A stretch of DNA of 64,000 nucleotides from a bacterium (GTDB lineage: Bacteria; Patescibacteriota; Patescibacteriia; 2-12-FULL-60-25). The notes under the pieces were generated by a model. The model did not search any database. It was given only the letters and a program-made list of their open reading frames with translations, and was not told the origin of the DNA. Both the position numbers and the translations under genes were made by a program. Positions 9,501-17,093 of this stretch are shown here, piece after piece (the first letter of the stretch is position 1; each line of letters starts with the position of its first letter). The stretch spans positions 874,625 through 938,624 of the forward strand of contig JAJYXM010000016.1 of NCBI GenBank assembly GCA_021796435.1, in the 5' to 3' direction.

Positions 9501-9642
9501 GGTACGAATTCAACAAATGGATATACCTCCTCGTCAGTACCATGGTCTTTCCGGTACCGGCGCCGGCGACAATCAACAAAGGCCCCTCGCCATGCATCAC
9601 GGCTTTGAGCTGCTCGGGATTGAGGTTTTCGAGATAATCCAT
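6586..9642 (-). CDS. UvrD-family helicase fused to a PD-(D/E)XK nuclease with Fe-S cysteines
   Basis: A 1018-residue superfamily 1A 3'-5' DNA helicase with a C-terminal nuclease. In order: Q motif NLNPEQLKAV, Walker A GAGTGKT (near residue 28), motif Ia TFTEKAAGEM, motif II VDEFQDTN, motif III GDDDQSIYKFRGA, motif V TVHAAKGLEF and motif VI YVAVTRAKEKAF. The last ~250 residues resemble the AddB/RecB-type nuclease (GAIDRID, then FDYKTS). Four cysteines are placed as for a [4Fe-4S] cluster (SCPLQYKF, then CRYCDFRNVC). The architecture suggests DNA-end processing like AddAB/AdnAB. I start at the ATG of MDYLENLNPE; an upstream TTG would add 12 residues. Two in-frame palindromic insertions lie at 9432-9505 and 9027-9046. 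Confidence 0.9.
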   Translation of the reverse strand: MDYLENLNPEQLKAVMHGEGPLLIVAGAGTGKTMVLTRRYIHLLNSYRVPGTAYDETGSSGSERSTRHAVPLSTANILALTFTEKAAGEMEDRILQLLPNGTYDFWISTFHGFCQRILEQYGLEIGLPTKFKLLNETDAWLLLKRHITELPLDYYRPLGNPTKFLSELIRHFSRAKDEGISPERYLEFAENSALDGDADPGSAPGAGFEASERKRLKELADAYFAYRRILREEGALDFGDLIVETLRLLRERPRVLKELRQQFRYVLVDEFQDTNWAQYDLIKLLSGEDAAKANITVVGDDDQSIYKFRGASLANILQFKDDFPTAETIMLSHNYRSRQEVLDASYDSICLNNPNRLEVKLSATGLSKKLTSVLGDGGGIEVMWYRSLEDEAEAVAQKIMEIKASDVSLTWNDFAILSRSNDGTEPFILALERNSVPFYYLAMRGLYNKPLIVDLIALLSLLDGYHESSAVWRAMTAPCYAFPAHEISTYLQYAQRKGSSLWLALQNAQALMNDNPDAVRRAMTLVSHMQNLAEAAKREKPLKVFQLLLDKTNLLASIMDLPEREKMESIDLLNLFVNRIKRYEQSIHGPSMRGFLEELRAEIESGEEGALHADPDQGPELVKVMTVHAAKGLEFKYVFIVSMVDQRFPSRARHEALPLPDGLVNERLPEGDVHLEEERRLFYVAVTRAKEKAFLTGAEDYGGARKKKPSAFLGEVGQDVSKLVARANSEMLTLTSTNRSIEVEDFKEQEIYALKRRFSFTQLAAFRSCPLQYKFAHVYKIPILGSQQKSFGQSVHLTLHDVLSLHLERGRAAQGDLFGVQTGVPAEQASGLRVSLEEALRIYEEKWIDEWYESRERHDEYKAEGKKAIRTMHAKWSEKPPDVIQLEQPFDWKLGEHSLKGAIDRIDVLATGGHGIFDYKTSQPKKTEDLQREQKEQLWIYQLAMEEKGMDVRRLAYLFVLDGSEADVEILQGEKRDAFREEIQRRMQEILLSRFDPKPSPFTCRYCDFRNVCEFKQL
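9027..9046. repeat. GC palindrome inside the helicase gene
   Basis: CCCCGGG and CCCGGGG (9027-9033 and 9040-9046) form a 7-bp inverted repeat with the loop CGCAGA. It encodes the low-complexity stretch DADPGSAPGAG between helicase subdomains. It looks like a second in-frame palindromic insertion, but the call rests on one copy. Confidence 0.45.
9432..9505. repeat. Imperfect palindromic insertion inside the helicase gene
   Basis: The arm GTACTGCGTGCCGCGTAC (9432-9449) pairs at 15 of 18 positions with GTACGCGGTACCCGGTAC (9481-9498). The right arm is itself two copies of GTACGCGGTAC three bases apart (9481-9505). It encodes about 24 extra residues between Walker A and motif Ia, where UvrD proteins normally have only about 12 residues in all. 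The frame is kept. Confidence 0.65.
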
Positions 9643-9782
9643 GCGTGGGAGTTTAACGGTCGAGGCTGGAGATGGCAATCAAAGCGAAAGCCCCGGTTCC
9701 GAGTCGCAAGGAAGGCGTGGGAAACGAGGCTTGAGGTGTAGTCAGACGTTACGGAAGGGGCCGATGGTTCAGAGGCCGAGCT

Positions 9783-11132
9783 TCACAGATCAGCTCCGGT
9801 CGCCACCAGCACGGGCCGCAGCGTCTCTTGGGACGAGACGGAAATGTAGAAGCGCAGGATATCCGGCGAAATAAGCCGCGGATCCGGCAGGCGCATCTTG
9901 GGTTCGACTAAATGTAAGGCGTGGCTCAAGTCGGCGAGGAACCGCTCCCTTATCTCCGCGCTCGTACTCGACGGAGGAGGGTTCGTAGTGAGCCGCGCAG
10001 TCCAGTCCGCCCGGATGGAACGAGCCAGAGCCATGGCCCGATGGACAGCACAAGTTCGGCTCAATCGATTGCCCGCCGCAAAGGGCACGTTCACATGGAA
10101 CGGGAGTGACAGCTGGTCATCCTTGTCCGCGTGCAACGCGAGGATAGAGTTGCGCAGCACGTACTTCCCTGAGATGTAGCACTCACGGTCGAGGTCTGGC
10201 GTAAGGTCGCTGACCTTGAAGTATTCGCCGACCTCATCCATCAGTTCCCAACCGCGGCCGACCAAGACGCGCCTACCCGCATGTCCGCTCTTGGACGGCG
10301 GCTGGCGTCCGGAGACGACCGGCTCGGCATACTCCATGTTGGCGACGAACATCTCCACCATCTGCTCGATGATGCTGTTCCAGACGGGCCGGGTGAGACC
10401 GCTGAAACGCAAGTCTGCGATAGGGAACGTCTTGCGGAAAGCATCGAAGATGCGACCAGTGAACACCGGGCTATCGAAGCTGAATCCTTGTAGTCGCATG
10501 AATTCCAACGGGTCGATTGCGCTGTGCTCACCGAACCAGACGTGTGTCTCGAGGTCGGTGTATGACTTCAACCTCACGGCGACCGCCAGACGTTGACGGA
10601 CCTCGTCATCCGTCCCCCTGATCACATAGTCGCGGTTGAAGCACCTGACCTGCTGGACGGCGTTCACATCGGCGGCCACCCCATTGTGCGACCAGGCGGC
10701 GCACGAATCGGTGTCGGGTTGCGACTTCGATTCGTGCGTGACGAAAGCAGGAAGCAGCAGCCGTCCTTCGGCCATCACCTCAGCCAGCGTGTCCTGGATC
10801 ATCTGTTCGTAGAGCGGGTTGTTGTCGCCTAACTTGTTGCCCGCAGTCTGGACGAAGACCGCCTCAACCGGCGAGAGCTTGAAGCTCAGAGGACCATCAG
10901 CCTCCTTTTCGTCCATGCATTTGTGGATTACAGGTAGGCATGGGCGCCTCTTGCCGCGTGCCAGAAACAGCGAGCGTCTGGTGACAAAGTCCTCGGACAG
11001 GCCGTTGGCCCTGATGTAGATAGCGGCATCCTTCGGAGGCAGCGTGCCAAGGTGGATCTCCCGGCCGATAATACGTCGCGGGTCCTGCGATGGGCTTGTC
11101 GATACCAAAGTGTCACCTATGAGTTGATGCAT
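9783..11132 (-). CDS. Unknown protein, 449 residues
   Basis: I do not recognise a family. The product is soluble-looking, with no signal peptide or membrane helix. It is cysteine- and histidine-containing (HKCMDEKE, DSCAAWSHNG, RTCAVHRAM) without a clear metal motif. I chose the ATG of MHQLIGDTLV because GGAGG sits five bases before it; two in-frame upstream ATGs lack this. A promoter reads TTGACT (complement of 11213-11218), 17 bp, TATATT (11190-11195). A short hairpin (AGGTC GCGT GACCT, 11162-11175) lies in the leader. Strong SD plus hairpin leader is shared with the 22.5 kb and 37.1 kb genes but not with most neighbours, so it may have been acquired. Confidence 0.7.
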   Translation of the reverse strand: MHQLIGDTLVSTSPSQDPRRIIGREIHLGTLPPKDAAIYIRANGLSEDFVTRRSLFLARGKRRPCLPVIHKCMDEKEADGPLSFKLSPVEAVFVQTAGNKLGDNNPLYEQMIQDTLAEVMAEGRLLLPAFVTHESKSQPDTDSCAAWSHNGVAADVNAVQQVRCFNRDYVIRGTDDEVRQRLAVAVRLKSYTDLETHVWFGEHSAIDPLEFMRLQGFSFDSPVFTGRIFDAFRKTFPIADLRFSGLTRPVWNSIIEQMVEMFVANMEYAEPVVSGRQPPSKSGHAGRRVLVGRGWELMDEVGEYFKVSDLTPDLDRECYISGKYVLRNSILALHADKDDQLSLPFHVNVPFAAGNRLSRTCAVHRAMALARSIRADWTARLTTNPPPSSTSAEIRERFLADLSHALHLVEPKMRLPDPRLISPDILRFYISVSSQETLRPVLVATGADL

Positions 11133-11189
11133 TCCATCCTCCATCAAGGGGATACATTTCAAGGTCACGCGACCTCAAAATGGAGCCTG

Positions 11190-11218
11190 AATATACTCCT
11201 TCTTGGATAAAAAGTCAA
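11190..11218 (-). promoter_or_regulatory. Sigma-70-type promoter of the 449-residue gene
   Basis: On the minus strand TTGACT (11213-11218) and TATATT (11190-11195) are 17 bp apart. The gene's GGAGG and ATG lie about 50 bp downstream, after a small hairpin. Confidence 0.7.
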
Positions 11219-11227
11219 TGCTTTTAT

Positions 11228-12352
11228 TTACAGCTTACCCTGTTCTATCGAAAGCCTGATGCGTCGCATCAATTCGAGATAAAAATGGATATTCGCTTGC
11301 GTAGCCAAACGATATCCGAGCATCTCATCTACTGCAAAAAGATGGCGTAAATAACCCAAAGACAGACTTTTCAGTTCTTCGATCGGACAATCTCCGACAA
11401 CAATCGGTTCCTTCGAGTACTTATACTGCTCATTCGTGATGTGTATGTACTCAAAGAAGTCTGGCTTTGATACATCTTGGTGTACAAAGCGATACAACGT
11501 TCCGTGGCGAGCATTCCTGGTCGGCAAGACGCAATCAAACATGTCTATTCCCCTTTTCACATATTCCACTATTTCGTTGGGTTGAGCTCCGCCCATAAAA
11601 TAGCGCGGACTTTCAGGCGGTAGCGCTCCATCCAAAGCTTCAACAATCCGACACGCATCAGGAAAAGGCTCGCCTACAGATAAGCCGCCGATGGCATATC
11701 CATCAAAGCCTATTTTCGATAGATCAGCGGCATGACGCAAACGCATTTCAGAATCAGTCCCTCCTTGATTTATGCCGAAGAGCAGTGAACCTGGATTGTT
11801 GGACGCTCCCCTTCCCTTCTCATGTTCTAGCTTCGATCTCTCTGCCCACCGGGTGGTACGGGCAACGGAATCCTCCATGTATTCGGCGGTGGATCCTGCA
11901 GGCGTGCATTCATCCAACACCATGATGATGTCGCTGCCGACCGTCTGTTGTATCTGGACGGACAATTCAGGCGTCAAAAGATGCTTGGAACCGTCGATGT
12001 GTGAGGCAAAAGTCGCACCTTCTTCGGTTATCTTGCGCATCTTACCGAGCGAAAAAACCTGGTATCCACCGGAGTCGGTAAGCAGCGCACCATCCCAGTC
12101 CATGAACCTGTGCAATCCGCCGAATTCGCGCATCACATCCATGCCAGGACGAAGATACAGGTGGTAAGTGTTAGACAAGACGATCGGGCTGCCCAAACGG
12201 CGGATATCGGTACTCGACAGCGTCTTCACCGCGCCTTTGGTAGCGATGGGCATGAAGAACGGCGTCTGGAGATCGCCGTGGGCCGTAGATAAAACACCGC
12301 GACGTGCGCGGCTGACAGGGCTTTGGGTAGTGAGTTCAAATTTTTTCGACAT
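11228..12352 (-). CDS. tgt: Queuine tRNA-ribosyltransferase (Tgt) with degraded zinc site
   Basis: Tgt exchanges guanine 34 of tRNAs with GUN anticodons for preQ1 (or queuine). The 374-residue sequence has the normal length and catalytic motifs: SNTYHLYLRPG, the LLTDSGGYQVFSL segment with the first active-site Asp, and FDCVLPTRNARHGTLY with the second. The C-terminal zinc site, CxCxxC...H in E. coli, reads GDCPIEELKSLSLGYLRHL...ATQANIHFY. By alignment three of the four ligands (two Cys and the His) are replaced by Ile, Leu and Ala. queH at 20.7 kb acts on a later step, so the pair fits a partial queuosine route. Its 5' end overlaps the TVP38 gene by 17 bp. Confidence 0.93.
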   Translation of the reverse strand: MSKKFELTTQSPVSRARRGVLSTAHGDLQTPFFMPIATKGAVKTLSSTDIRRLGSPIVLSNTYHLYLRPGMDVMREFGGLHRFMDWDGALLTDSGGYQVFSLGKMRKITEEGATFASHIDGSKHLLTPELSVQIQQTVGSDIIMVLDECTPAGSTAEYMEDSVARTTRWAERSKLEHEKGRGASNNPGSLLFGINQGGTDSEMRLRHAADLSKIGFDGYAIGGLSVGEPFPDACRIVEALDGALPPESPRYFMGGAQPNEIVEYVKRGIDMFDCVLPTRNARHGTLYRFVHQDVSKPDFFEYIHITNEQYKYSKEPIVVGDCPIEELKSLSLGYLRHLFAVDEMLGYRLATQANIHFYLELMRRIRLSIEQGKL

Positions 12353-13034
12353 CTGGTTTTTCGTCAGCTACAGAGAAGATCTTCTTGGACCAGCGCGAGC
12401 TCTTAAGGGCCAGACCAAGGGAAACGGTCGCGACCAAAAGGAATATGAACACTATCAAGGCACGAGGATTGACGAAGGCATCGCCCAGGAAAACCAGCGT
12501 CACGATGGCTGGCATCAATCCGATCAGAGTCGCTAGCTGATAACGCCAATAGGAAACACCGAACATACCACAGCCGTAGTTAACCAGATCGAAAGGGAAA
12601 TAGAACAGACGCATGAATAAGACGCTCAAGAAAGCATTCCGGCTCAATACTTCATCATAGCGCTTGATCCAAGCCGTCTCGTGATCGCTCACGAACCGGC
12701 GGCCAAGGAACCTACCGGTCGCGAAGCCAAAACCGGCCGTCAGGTTGTCGCCGATCACCGCCAAAACAAAACCGACCAGCGGCCCGTATAATGAGCTCGA
12801 AACGAGGATGAGGACAGTCGTGGGCACGAAGAAATACGTCCTGACGATATAGAGCAGTATGACGACCGCAGGCCCCCACATCCCGTAAGAACGAACTATG
12901 TCACGGATGATGCGCGGCAGGTGCCGCATGCTAACTCCGCTCCTCTCGAACCAGATATAGGCGACAATAAAACCGAAGAGCCATACAGCCCCGACGATGA
13001 TTTTCCACCAACGGTATCTGCTGGGCTGGGGCAT
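12336..13034 (-). CDS. TVP38/TMEM64 (VTT-domain, DedA-like) membrane protein
   Basis: A 232-residue polytopic inner-membrane protein of the VTT/SNARE-associated family. The core VPTTVLILVSSSLYGPLVGF is followed by the G-rich re-entrant segment DNLTAGFGFATGRFLGRRF and then YFPFDLVNYGCGMFGVSYW. Bacterial members are implicated in lipid scrambling and membrane homeostasis; the substrate here is not evident. It starts one base after the upstream 523-residue membrane protein and overlaps tgt at its 3' end, so the three are probably co-transcribed. Confidence 0.85.
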   Translation of the reverse strand: MPQPSRYRWWKIIVGAVWLFGFIVAYIWFERSGVSMRHLPRIIRDIVRSYGMWGPAVVILLYIVRTYFFVPTTVLILVSSSLYGPLVGFVLAVIGDNLTAGFGFATGRFLGRRFVSDHETAWIKRYDEVLSRNAFLSVLFMRLFYFPFDLVNYGCGMFGVSYWRYQLATLIGLMPAIVTLVFLGDAFVNPRALIVFIFLLVATVSLGLALKSSRWSKKIFSVADEKPDVEKI

Positions 13035-13035
13035 A

Positions 13036-14607
13036 TTACTGCAACTCCTCTTTCTTCTCCTTCATGAAGGCGAACCATTCTTCGAGGACCGAGAGCACCA
13101 TCTTGAAAGGCGCTTCGACCATGAAATCGAGGAAGAAAAGGAAGAAATTGATATGGGAGAGGCTACGCGATAACCATTGGCCGGCGCGCAAGATGGGGTA
13201 TGACAAGAAATCCAAGAGAACACCGTAGGTCCTATCCCTGCCCTGGACGATGATGTATTCCCGGGCGTTCTGACGCAGGCGGAAAGCGAAGAAGCTGACG
13301 ACACAGAGGAAGAAATAGAATATAGCGGCCGAGAGCCAGGTGAAATCCAATCTCATCAGGATGATGCCGATGCCACCGAATGTGATGACGAACATGGCGG
13401 CGTAGATGGTGGAAAGCAGGATCCTGGACTGCACCCCGCGCTTCTTGCGCGCGCGTATATCCCTGAACGGTATACCGTCCTTCTCCAAAAGACGGTTGGC
13501 ATACTCCTTGATGCGATCAGTGTTTTCCTTACCCGGGATGCGGATGAAGAGAGAAACCGTGAACATGAGCGCCGGCGGCAGGAGGATGTTGATCATGAGG
13601 GAAAGATAGGAAACGCGCTGGTACCACAGCATCTCCAACGGGACTTCCAACAGAAGCGCGATCAGCATCTTGGTGATGAACAGGTAGATCGTAGCCCTGA
13701 CAGCGCCGCGACGAAGCTTGCCGCGAGCTTCCTTGTAACGACGATCAGCCAGCCGCGCCAATACTGCATCAAGGGATCCGGTGTCGCTCAGCAGCTCCCT
13801 CGCCTGCTCAGGTCTGTCCTTGAGCGCATCACGCAGGAAATTCAACGAGACCGCCCATGGTTTAACGGCACGACGTATCCGCGGCGCCAGCGGGTTAGCC
13901 AAACTCAAACTGATACGCCGTTCCACACCGACCAAGCGTTCCGCCATGCCGCGCGGACTGGCGATCCAGTCCTCCGGCCGCAGCCATTCCGGCAGATAAG
14001 CCCGCATCAATTTATAAGCGAGGGTCTCATCATCCGATTTGAGCAATTCACGGCAACATGCCAGATAGACCTGCAACCGCATCTCGGGTTCCTTCATCAC
14101 TTCGCCCTGGATCAGGATCTTCCCGACCAGGCGTTCGTAAAGGAAGGTGACCAGAGATTTCTCCTCAAGGTGGTCTACCAGCAGTTCTTCGATCTCGACG
14201 GAAACCAAACCACGGAGCCAGGCGTAATGCCGCTCACTGCCCGCGTGGATCTTGGTCACAGCCTGAAGTTTAGCGATCCTTTCCGCCACTTCATCCAACA
14301 GGCTTTCAGGCAATTTATCGTTAGGCAGATAGCGTGCCCCGATCATCTCCTTGACCAGGTTGTTGGCGATGACGTGCGGGTCGCTTTCCAGGAGTATCTG
14401 GCGGTTCAGGATCCTCTTGAGAGCGGATTTACGCAAAAGATGCTCGTCCTTATAGTCGACGGCATTTCGGATGCGTTCATAGAGTACCGCAAAACGACTG
14501 ACTGCGGCGTGCACATGGATACGCGAATCATCCGATATTTCCGGCTGTTCTCCCGGCTGGACGGCTTTCAGGACCTGTTCAGTCAGACCTTTATAAAAGG
14601 CGGTCAT
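13036..14607 (-). CDS. Large membrane protein of unknown function
   Basis: A 523-residue protein I cannot place. The first ~300 residues are soluble, helical and charged (for example IHVHAAVSRFAVLYERIRNAV). About five hydrophobic helices follow (near TIYLFITKMLIALLLEV, LSLMINILLPPALMFTV, ILLSTIYAAMFVITFGGIG, LSAAIFYFFLCVVSFFAF and INFFLFFLDFMVEAPF), and it ends in a lysine-rich tail. It lies one base before the TVP38 gene. No enzymatic motif is visible. Confidence 0.7.
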   Translation of the reverse strand: MTAFYKGLTEQVLKAVQPGEQPEISDDSRIHVHAAVSRFAVLYERIRNAVDYKDEHLLRKSALKRILNRQILLESDPHVIANNLVKEMIGARYLPNDKLPESLLDEVAERIAKLQAVTKIHAGSERHYAWLRGLVSVEIEELLVDHLEEKSLVTFLYERLVGKILIQGEVMKEPEMRLQVYLACCRELLKSDDETLAYKLMRAYLPEWLRPEDWIASPRGMAERLVGVERRISLSLANPLAPRIRRAVKPWAVSLNFLRDALKDRPEQARELLSDTGSLDAVLARLADRRYKEARGKLRRGAVRATIYLFITKMLIALLLEVPLEMLWYQRVSYLSLMINILLPPALMFTVSLFIRIPGKENTDRIKEYANRLLEKDGIPFRDIRARKKRGVQSRILLSTIYAAMFVITFGGIGIILMRLDFTWLSAAIFYFFLCVVSFFAFRLRQNAREYIIVQGRDRTYGVLLDFLSYPILRAGQWLSRSLSHINFFLFFLDFMVEAPFKMVLSVLEEWFAFMKEKKEELQ

Positions 14608-14734
14608 ACGATTAGGGTATTAAACCAAAAAAGCCGACTTTTTTCAAGGTATGTGCGCGACTATTGAAAAACAAGGAAATGGATGTTAAATTATTTTTTC
14701 CTAAGGACGAAAGCTAACTACCGACTTTACAAAC

Positions 14735-15019
14735 ATGGATTCTTTCTGGATCAAGTTTTTCCACAACATGACATTCCCCTGGTCCCTGCTCATCGCCGGG
14801 ATTGTATTGGCGTTCGCCTATCTCATCAAACATGTGTTCTCGGAAACATTGGAGGACGAGAAATCCTTCGTGTGGATAGCCGCATCCTTCTTCGTCGTCT
14901 ATATCCTGGCCGCGTTAGCCATGAGCTTCCTTAATCCGCTCGACGAAATCAAAAGCACGTTCGCCGCCAGCAGCGACACTAAGACCGTCCTGGATTCCGA
15001 GGTTAGGATAGATCGTTGA
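14735..15019 (+). CDS. Small two-helix membrane protein, unknown
   Basis: A 94-residue product with two hydrophobic helices (about residues 15-34 and 47-66) and a polar C-terminal tail. It is the only plus-strand gene between 1 and 17 kb and is convergent with the next gene, whose stop lies three bases beyond. I do not recognise a family. Support is moderate because it is short, but the frame is open with a clean two-helix pattern. Confidence 0.5.
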   Translation: MDSFWIKFFHNMTFPWSLLIAGIVLAFAYLIKHVFSETLEDEKSFVWIAASFFVVYILAALAMSFLNPLDEIKSTFAASSDTKTVLDSEVRIDR

Positions 15020-15022
15020 CGC

Positions 15023-15448
15023 TTATTTTATCTTCAGGCTCTTGGAGCGCTGTTCGCGCATATCCACTTCGGCGACGTACTTCTTGAAGTTTTTCTTGTA
15101 ACGCGATTCTATCAATTTCTTGGTTTCCGTCTCGGGCAATTCCTGGCGCTTCGCTTTGGTCTCCTGCTCGACCTCTTGGGCGGCGCGATACCAAGCCCAT
15201 TCATCCGTGAAGGCATACCAGGCGAACTCCCAGAGCTCGGTCTCTAGAGCGCTTTCTGTCTTCTCTATTTCAGTCGCCTTATCGCCCAAAATGGCTTCGA
15301 TACGCTCAAGCAGGGGAAAACTACCGGCTTTCTCCAATCCCCTTTCACGGCGCAACTCGCTCTCCACCATGGCGCGTTGCAATAGGGCTTGATGGATTTC
15401 CTTCAGCTCTTCGCGCGACAATTGCAAACCAGCGAACTCGATCATCAT
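15023..15448 (-). CDS. Unknown charged helical protein
   Basis: A 141-residue, charged, helix-rich protein (IEFAGLQLSREELKEIHQAL; then LETELWEFAWYAFTDEWAWY, unusually Trp-rich; then a Lys/Arg-rich end). There is no signal peptide or membrane segment and I do not recognise a family. It starts 38 bp after the stop of the secreted-protein gene upstream and may belong to its transcript. The first codon could be either Met of MMIEF. Confidence 0.5.
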   Translation of the reverse strand: MMIEFAGLQLSREELKEIHQALLQRAMVESELRRERGLEKAGSFPLLERIEAILGDKATEIEKTESALETELWEFAWYAFTDEWAWYRAAQEVEQETKAKRQELPETETKKLIESRYKKNFKKYVAEVDMREQRSKSLKIK

Positions 15449-15486
15449 AGGAGTCGAAATTACCTGAAAAAGACTCGGCGGTCAAC

Positions 15487-17019
15487 CTAAGGGAGGAAAC
15501 CGATCAACTTATAGGAAGCCAGCAATTGTGACACCATGGATCGTTCCTGTCCGCTCAAATCCACCGGCGCTTCCAGGACCAATGCGATGACCTGCCCGGT
15601 AGCTTGGTTCGGCGCGATGATGACGTCATCCGTCACCCAGCCGTTGGCATCAGCTGTCCAACGGGTCATGGTGTAGCGCGCTCCGGCGACTTCGCCCGAG
15701 GCGTCTGTCGGCAGAGTGATATCGCTCACCAACGTTTCCCTGACTTGCTTCATGCCATCTACCGACACGGCACCGTCGACCAAAGCGGTCCTCAACATTT
15801 TCCACAAACCGTCGATGTTATGCGCGTCATCAAGCGTTTCGTCTATGGGCTGCGAATCCGCCCCGAACCTCAGTCTGTTCTGCGTATCCCAGCCAGCCGG
15901 GAACACCATGGCATAACCCAGGCCGTAATTAGTCACGGCTTCACTCTGGCCCTGCGCTGGTTCAGAGACAGCAGGCGTCTGCTCTTGCGTCGTCATGGTT
16001 CCCATGAACAAGCGCGTCAGGAGGAAGGCGAAGACAGCATTAAGATCGAGTGAGTTAGCTGGTTTGACGACCTCCCAATTTCCGTCGCGCATGAACGTCA
16101 GACCGATGTTATAGGTCGCTTTTACGGTAGTAGGCTTTCCGTCCTTGTCGGTGTTCGACCAATCCGCCCAACCCTGTATCTCCAGGCGCTCCAAGGTCTT
16201 GTTGGTCGAATTGACGGTCGCCGCGAACCACGTATGGGTCAGGCCACGGCGAAGGTCAGCGACGGAGATCTTGAATTTCTTGATGGCGTCAGCCTTATCG
16301 GCGCGAGTCGATTTATTGATCTCATCCAACCCATCCTTCTCATATTTTGCGATGGCGGCCGGGTTCACGCGCATGCTGTAGCGATAGACGACGTCGCCGT
16401 TCTTACGCTTTTCCGTCTTCAGGACTTTGACGACCTGCAGATCCTTAAGCCCCGTCGAATCGACTTTCTCGTCGGTGATGGGATTGTCCTTCAGGTCCAA
16501 AGCGGAACTGCCCAAAGACGTAGCGCTGTCTTTTATCTCTTGCGGCGAAGACTGCATCCACTGACCTATGAACGGAGTTATGTCGGGTCCCAAGAGCTGC
16601 GCAAGCTCATCCGGCAGCTTATCGGTCTTAAGGCGATAATAACCGGTGTCAGCTATCTTCTTCCATTCGATAGAGAGCGGATTCGACAGCTTGAAGGGCG
16701 CGGGCAACGATAAGCCGGAAGCGGAAAGCTTCTCGACCACCAACTGCCCTTCATAATCCTGCCGTGTACCGTTGTTCGGCCTACGGCGCGACATGAAGTG
16801 TATGGTCGTGTCGAGCTGCGATACCTGACGCTTATCGCTTATGCGCGTCTCTCCCAGTTTGACGTCGAAACGTGAATCTATGCGTAAAGCCGCATCTTTA
16901 TTGAAAGTCTCGGTGATAGCCGAGTCGAATACCTGCTGATTCGTCGCCGCCGAAGCCACGGAAGGCAACAGCATGAGCAATGAAACAGCCAAAAGTGAAT
17001 GGAGGTGGATTTTTTTCAT
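15487..17019 (-). CDS. Secreted protein of unknown function
   Basis: A 510-residue exported protein. The start MKKIHLHSLLAVSLLMLLPSV and the AxA site before ATNQQVF form a clear signal peptide; a further upstream ATG would add six residues. The mature part is polar and strand-rich, with a middle region resembling a lipoprotein-like beta fold (FDVKLGETRISDKRQV...IHFMSRR) and a C-terminal domain after a Q/E/A-rich linker (QEQTPAVSEPAQGQSEAV). No known domain is recognised. It is divergent from znuA, and its -10 is TACAAT (17028-17033) preceded by TGTGC. Confidence 0.7.
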   Translation of the reverse strand: MKKIHLHSLLAVSLLMLLPSVASAATNQQVFDSAITETFNKDAALRIDSRFDVKLGETRISDKRQVSQLDTTIHFMSRRRPNNGTRQDYEGQLVVEKLSASGLSLPAPFKLSNPLSIEWKKIADTGYYRLKTDKLPDELAQLLGPDITPFIGQWMQSSPQEIKDSATSLGSSALDLKDNPITDEKVDSTGLKDLQVVKVLKTEKRKNGDVVYRYSMRVNPAAIAKYEKDGLDEINKSTRADKADAIKKFKISVADLRRGLTHTWFAATVNSTNKTLERLEIQGWADWSNTDKDGKPTTVKATYNIGLTFMRDGNWEVVKPANSLDLNAVFAFLLTRLFMGTMTTQEQTPAVSEPAQGQSEAVTNYGLGYAMVFPAGWDTQNRLRFGADSQPIDETLDDAHNIDGLWKMLRTALVDGAVSVDGMKQVRETLVSDITLPTDASGEVAGARYTMTRWTADANGWVTDDVIIAPNQATGQVIALVLEAPVDLSGQERSMVSQLLASYKLIGFLP

Positions 17020-17027
17020 ACGGCCAT

Positions 17028-17036
17028 ATTGTAGCA
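17028..17036 (-). promoter_or_regulatory. Extended -10 promoter of the secreted-protein gene
   Basis: The minus strand reads TGCTACAAT, a TGn extended -10, ending nine bases before the ATG at 17019. I see no good -35. Confidence 0.45.
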
Positions 17037-17077
17037 CATCCTGGCTGGATGGCAGACTTTCCCTAACAAGAAGGCCC

Positions 17078-17086
17078 TGCTAGAAT
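17078..17086 (+). promoter_or_regulatory. Extended -10 promoter of znuA
   Basis: TGCTAGAAT ends seven bases before the znuA ATG, so the message would be nearly leaderless. No clear -35 or Zur/Fur palindrome is visible in the 74-bp divergent gap. Confidence 0.45.
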
Positions 17087-17093
17087 TAGTGCC

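Noticed and set aside
12110-12536. Plus-strand open frames opposite tgt and the TVP38 gene
   Set aside because: They mirror well-supported minus-strand genes and show no family motif.
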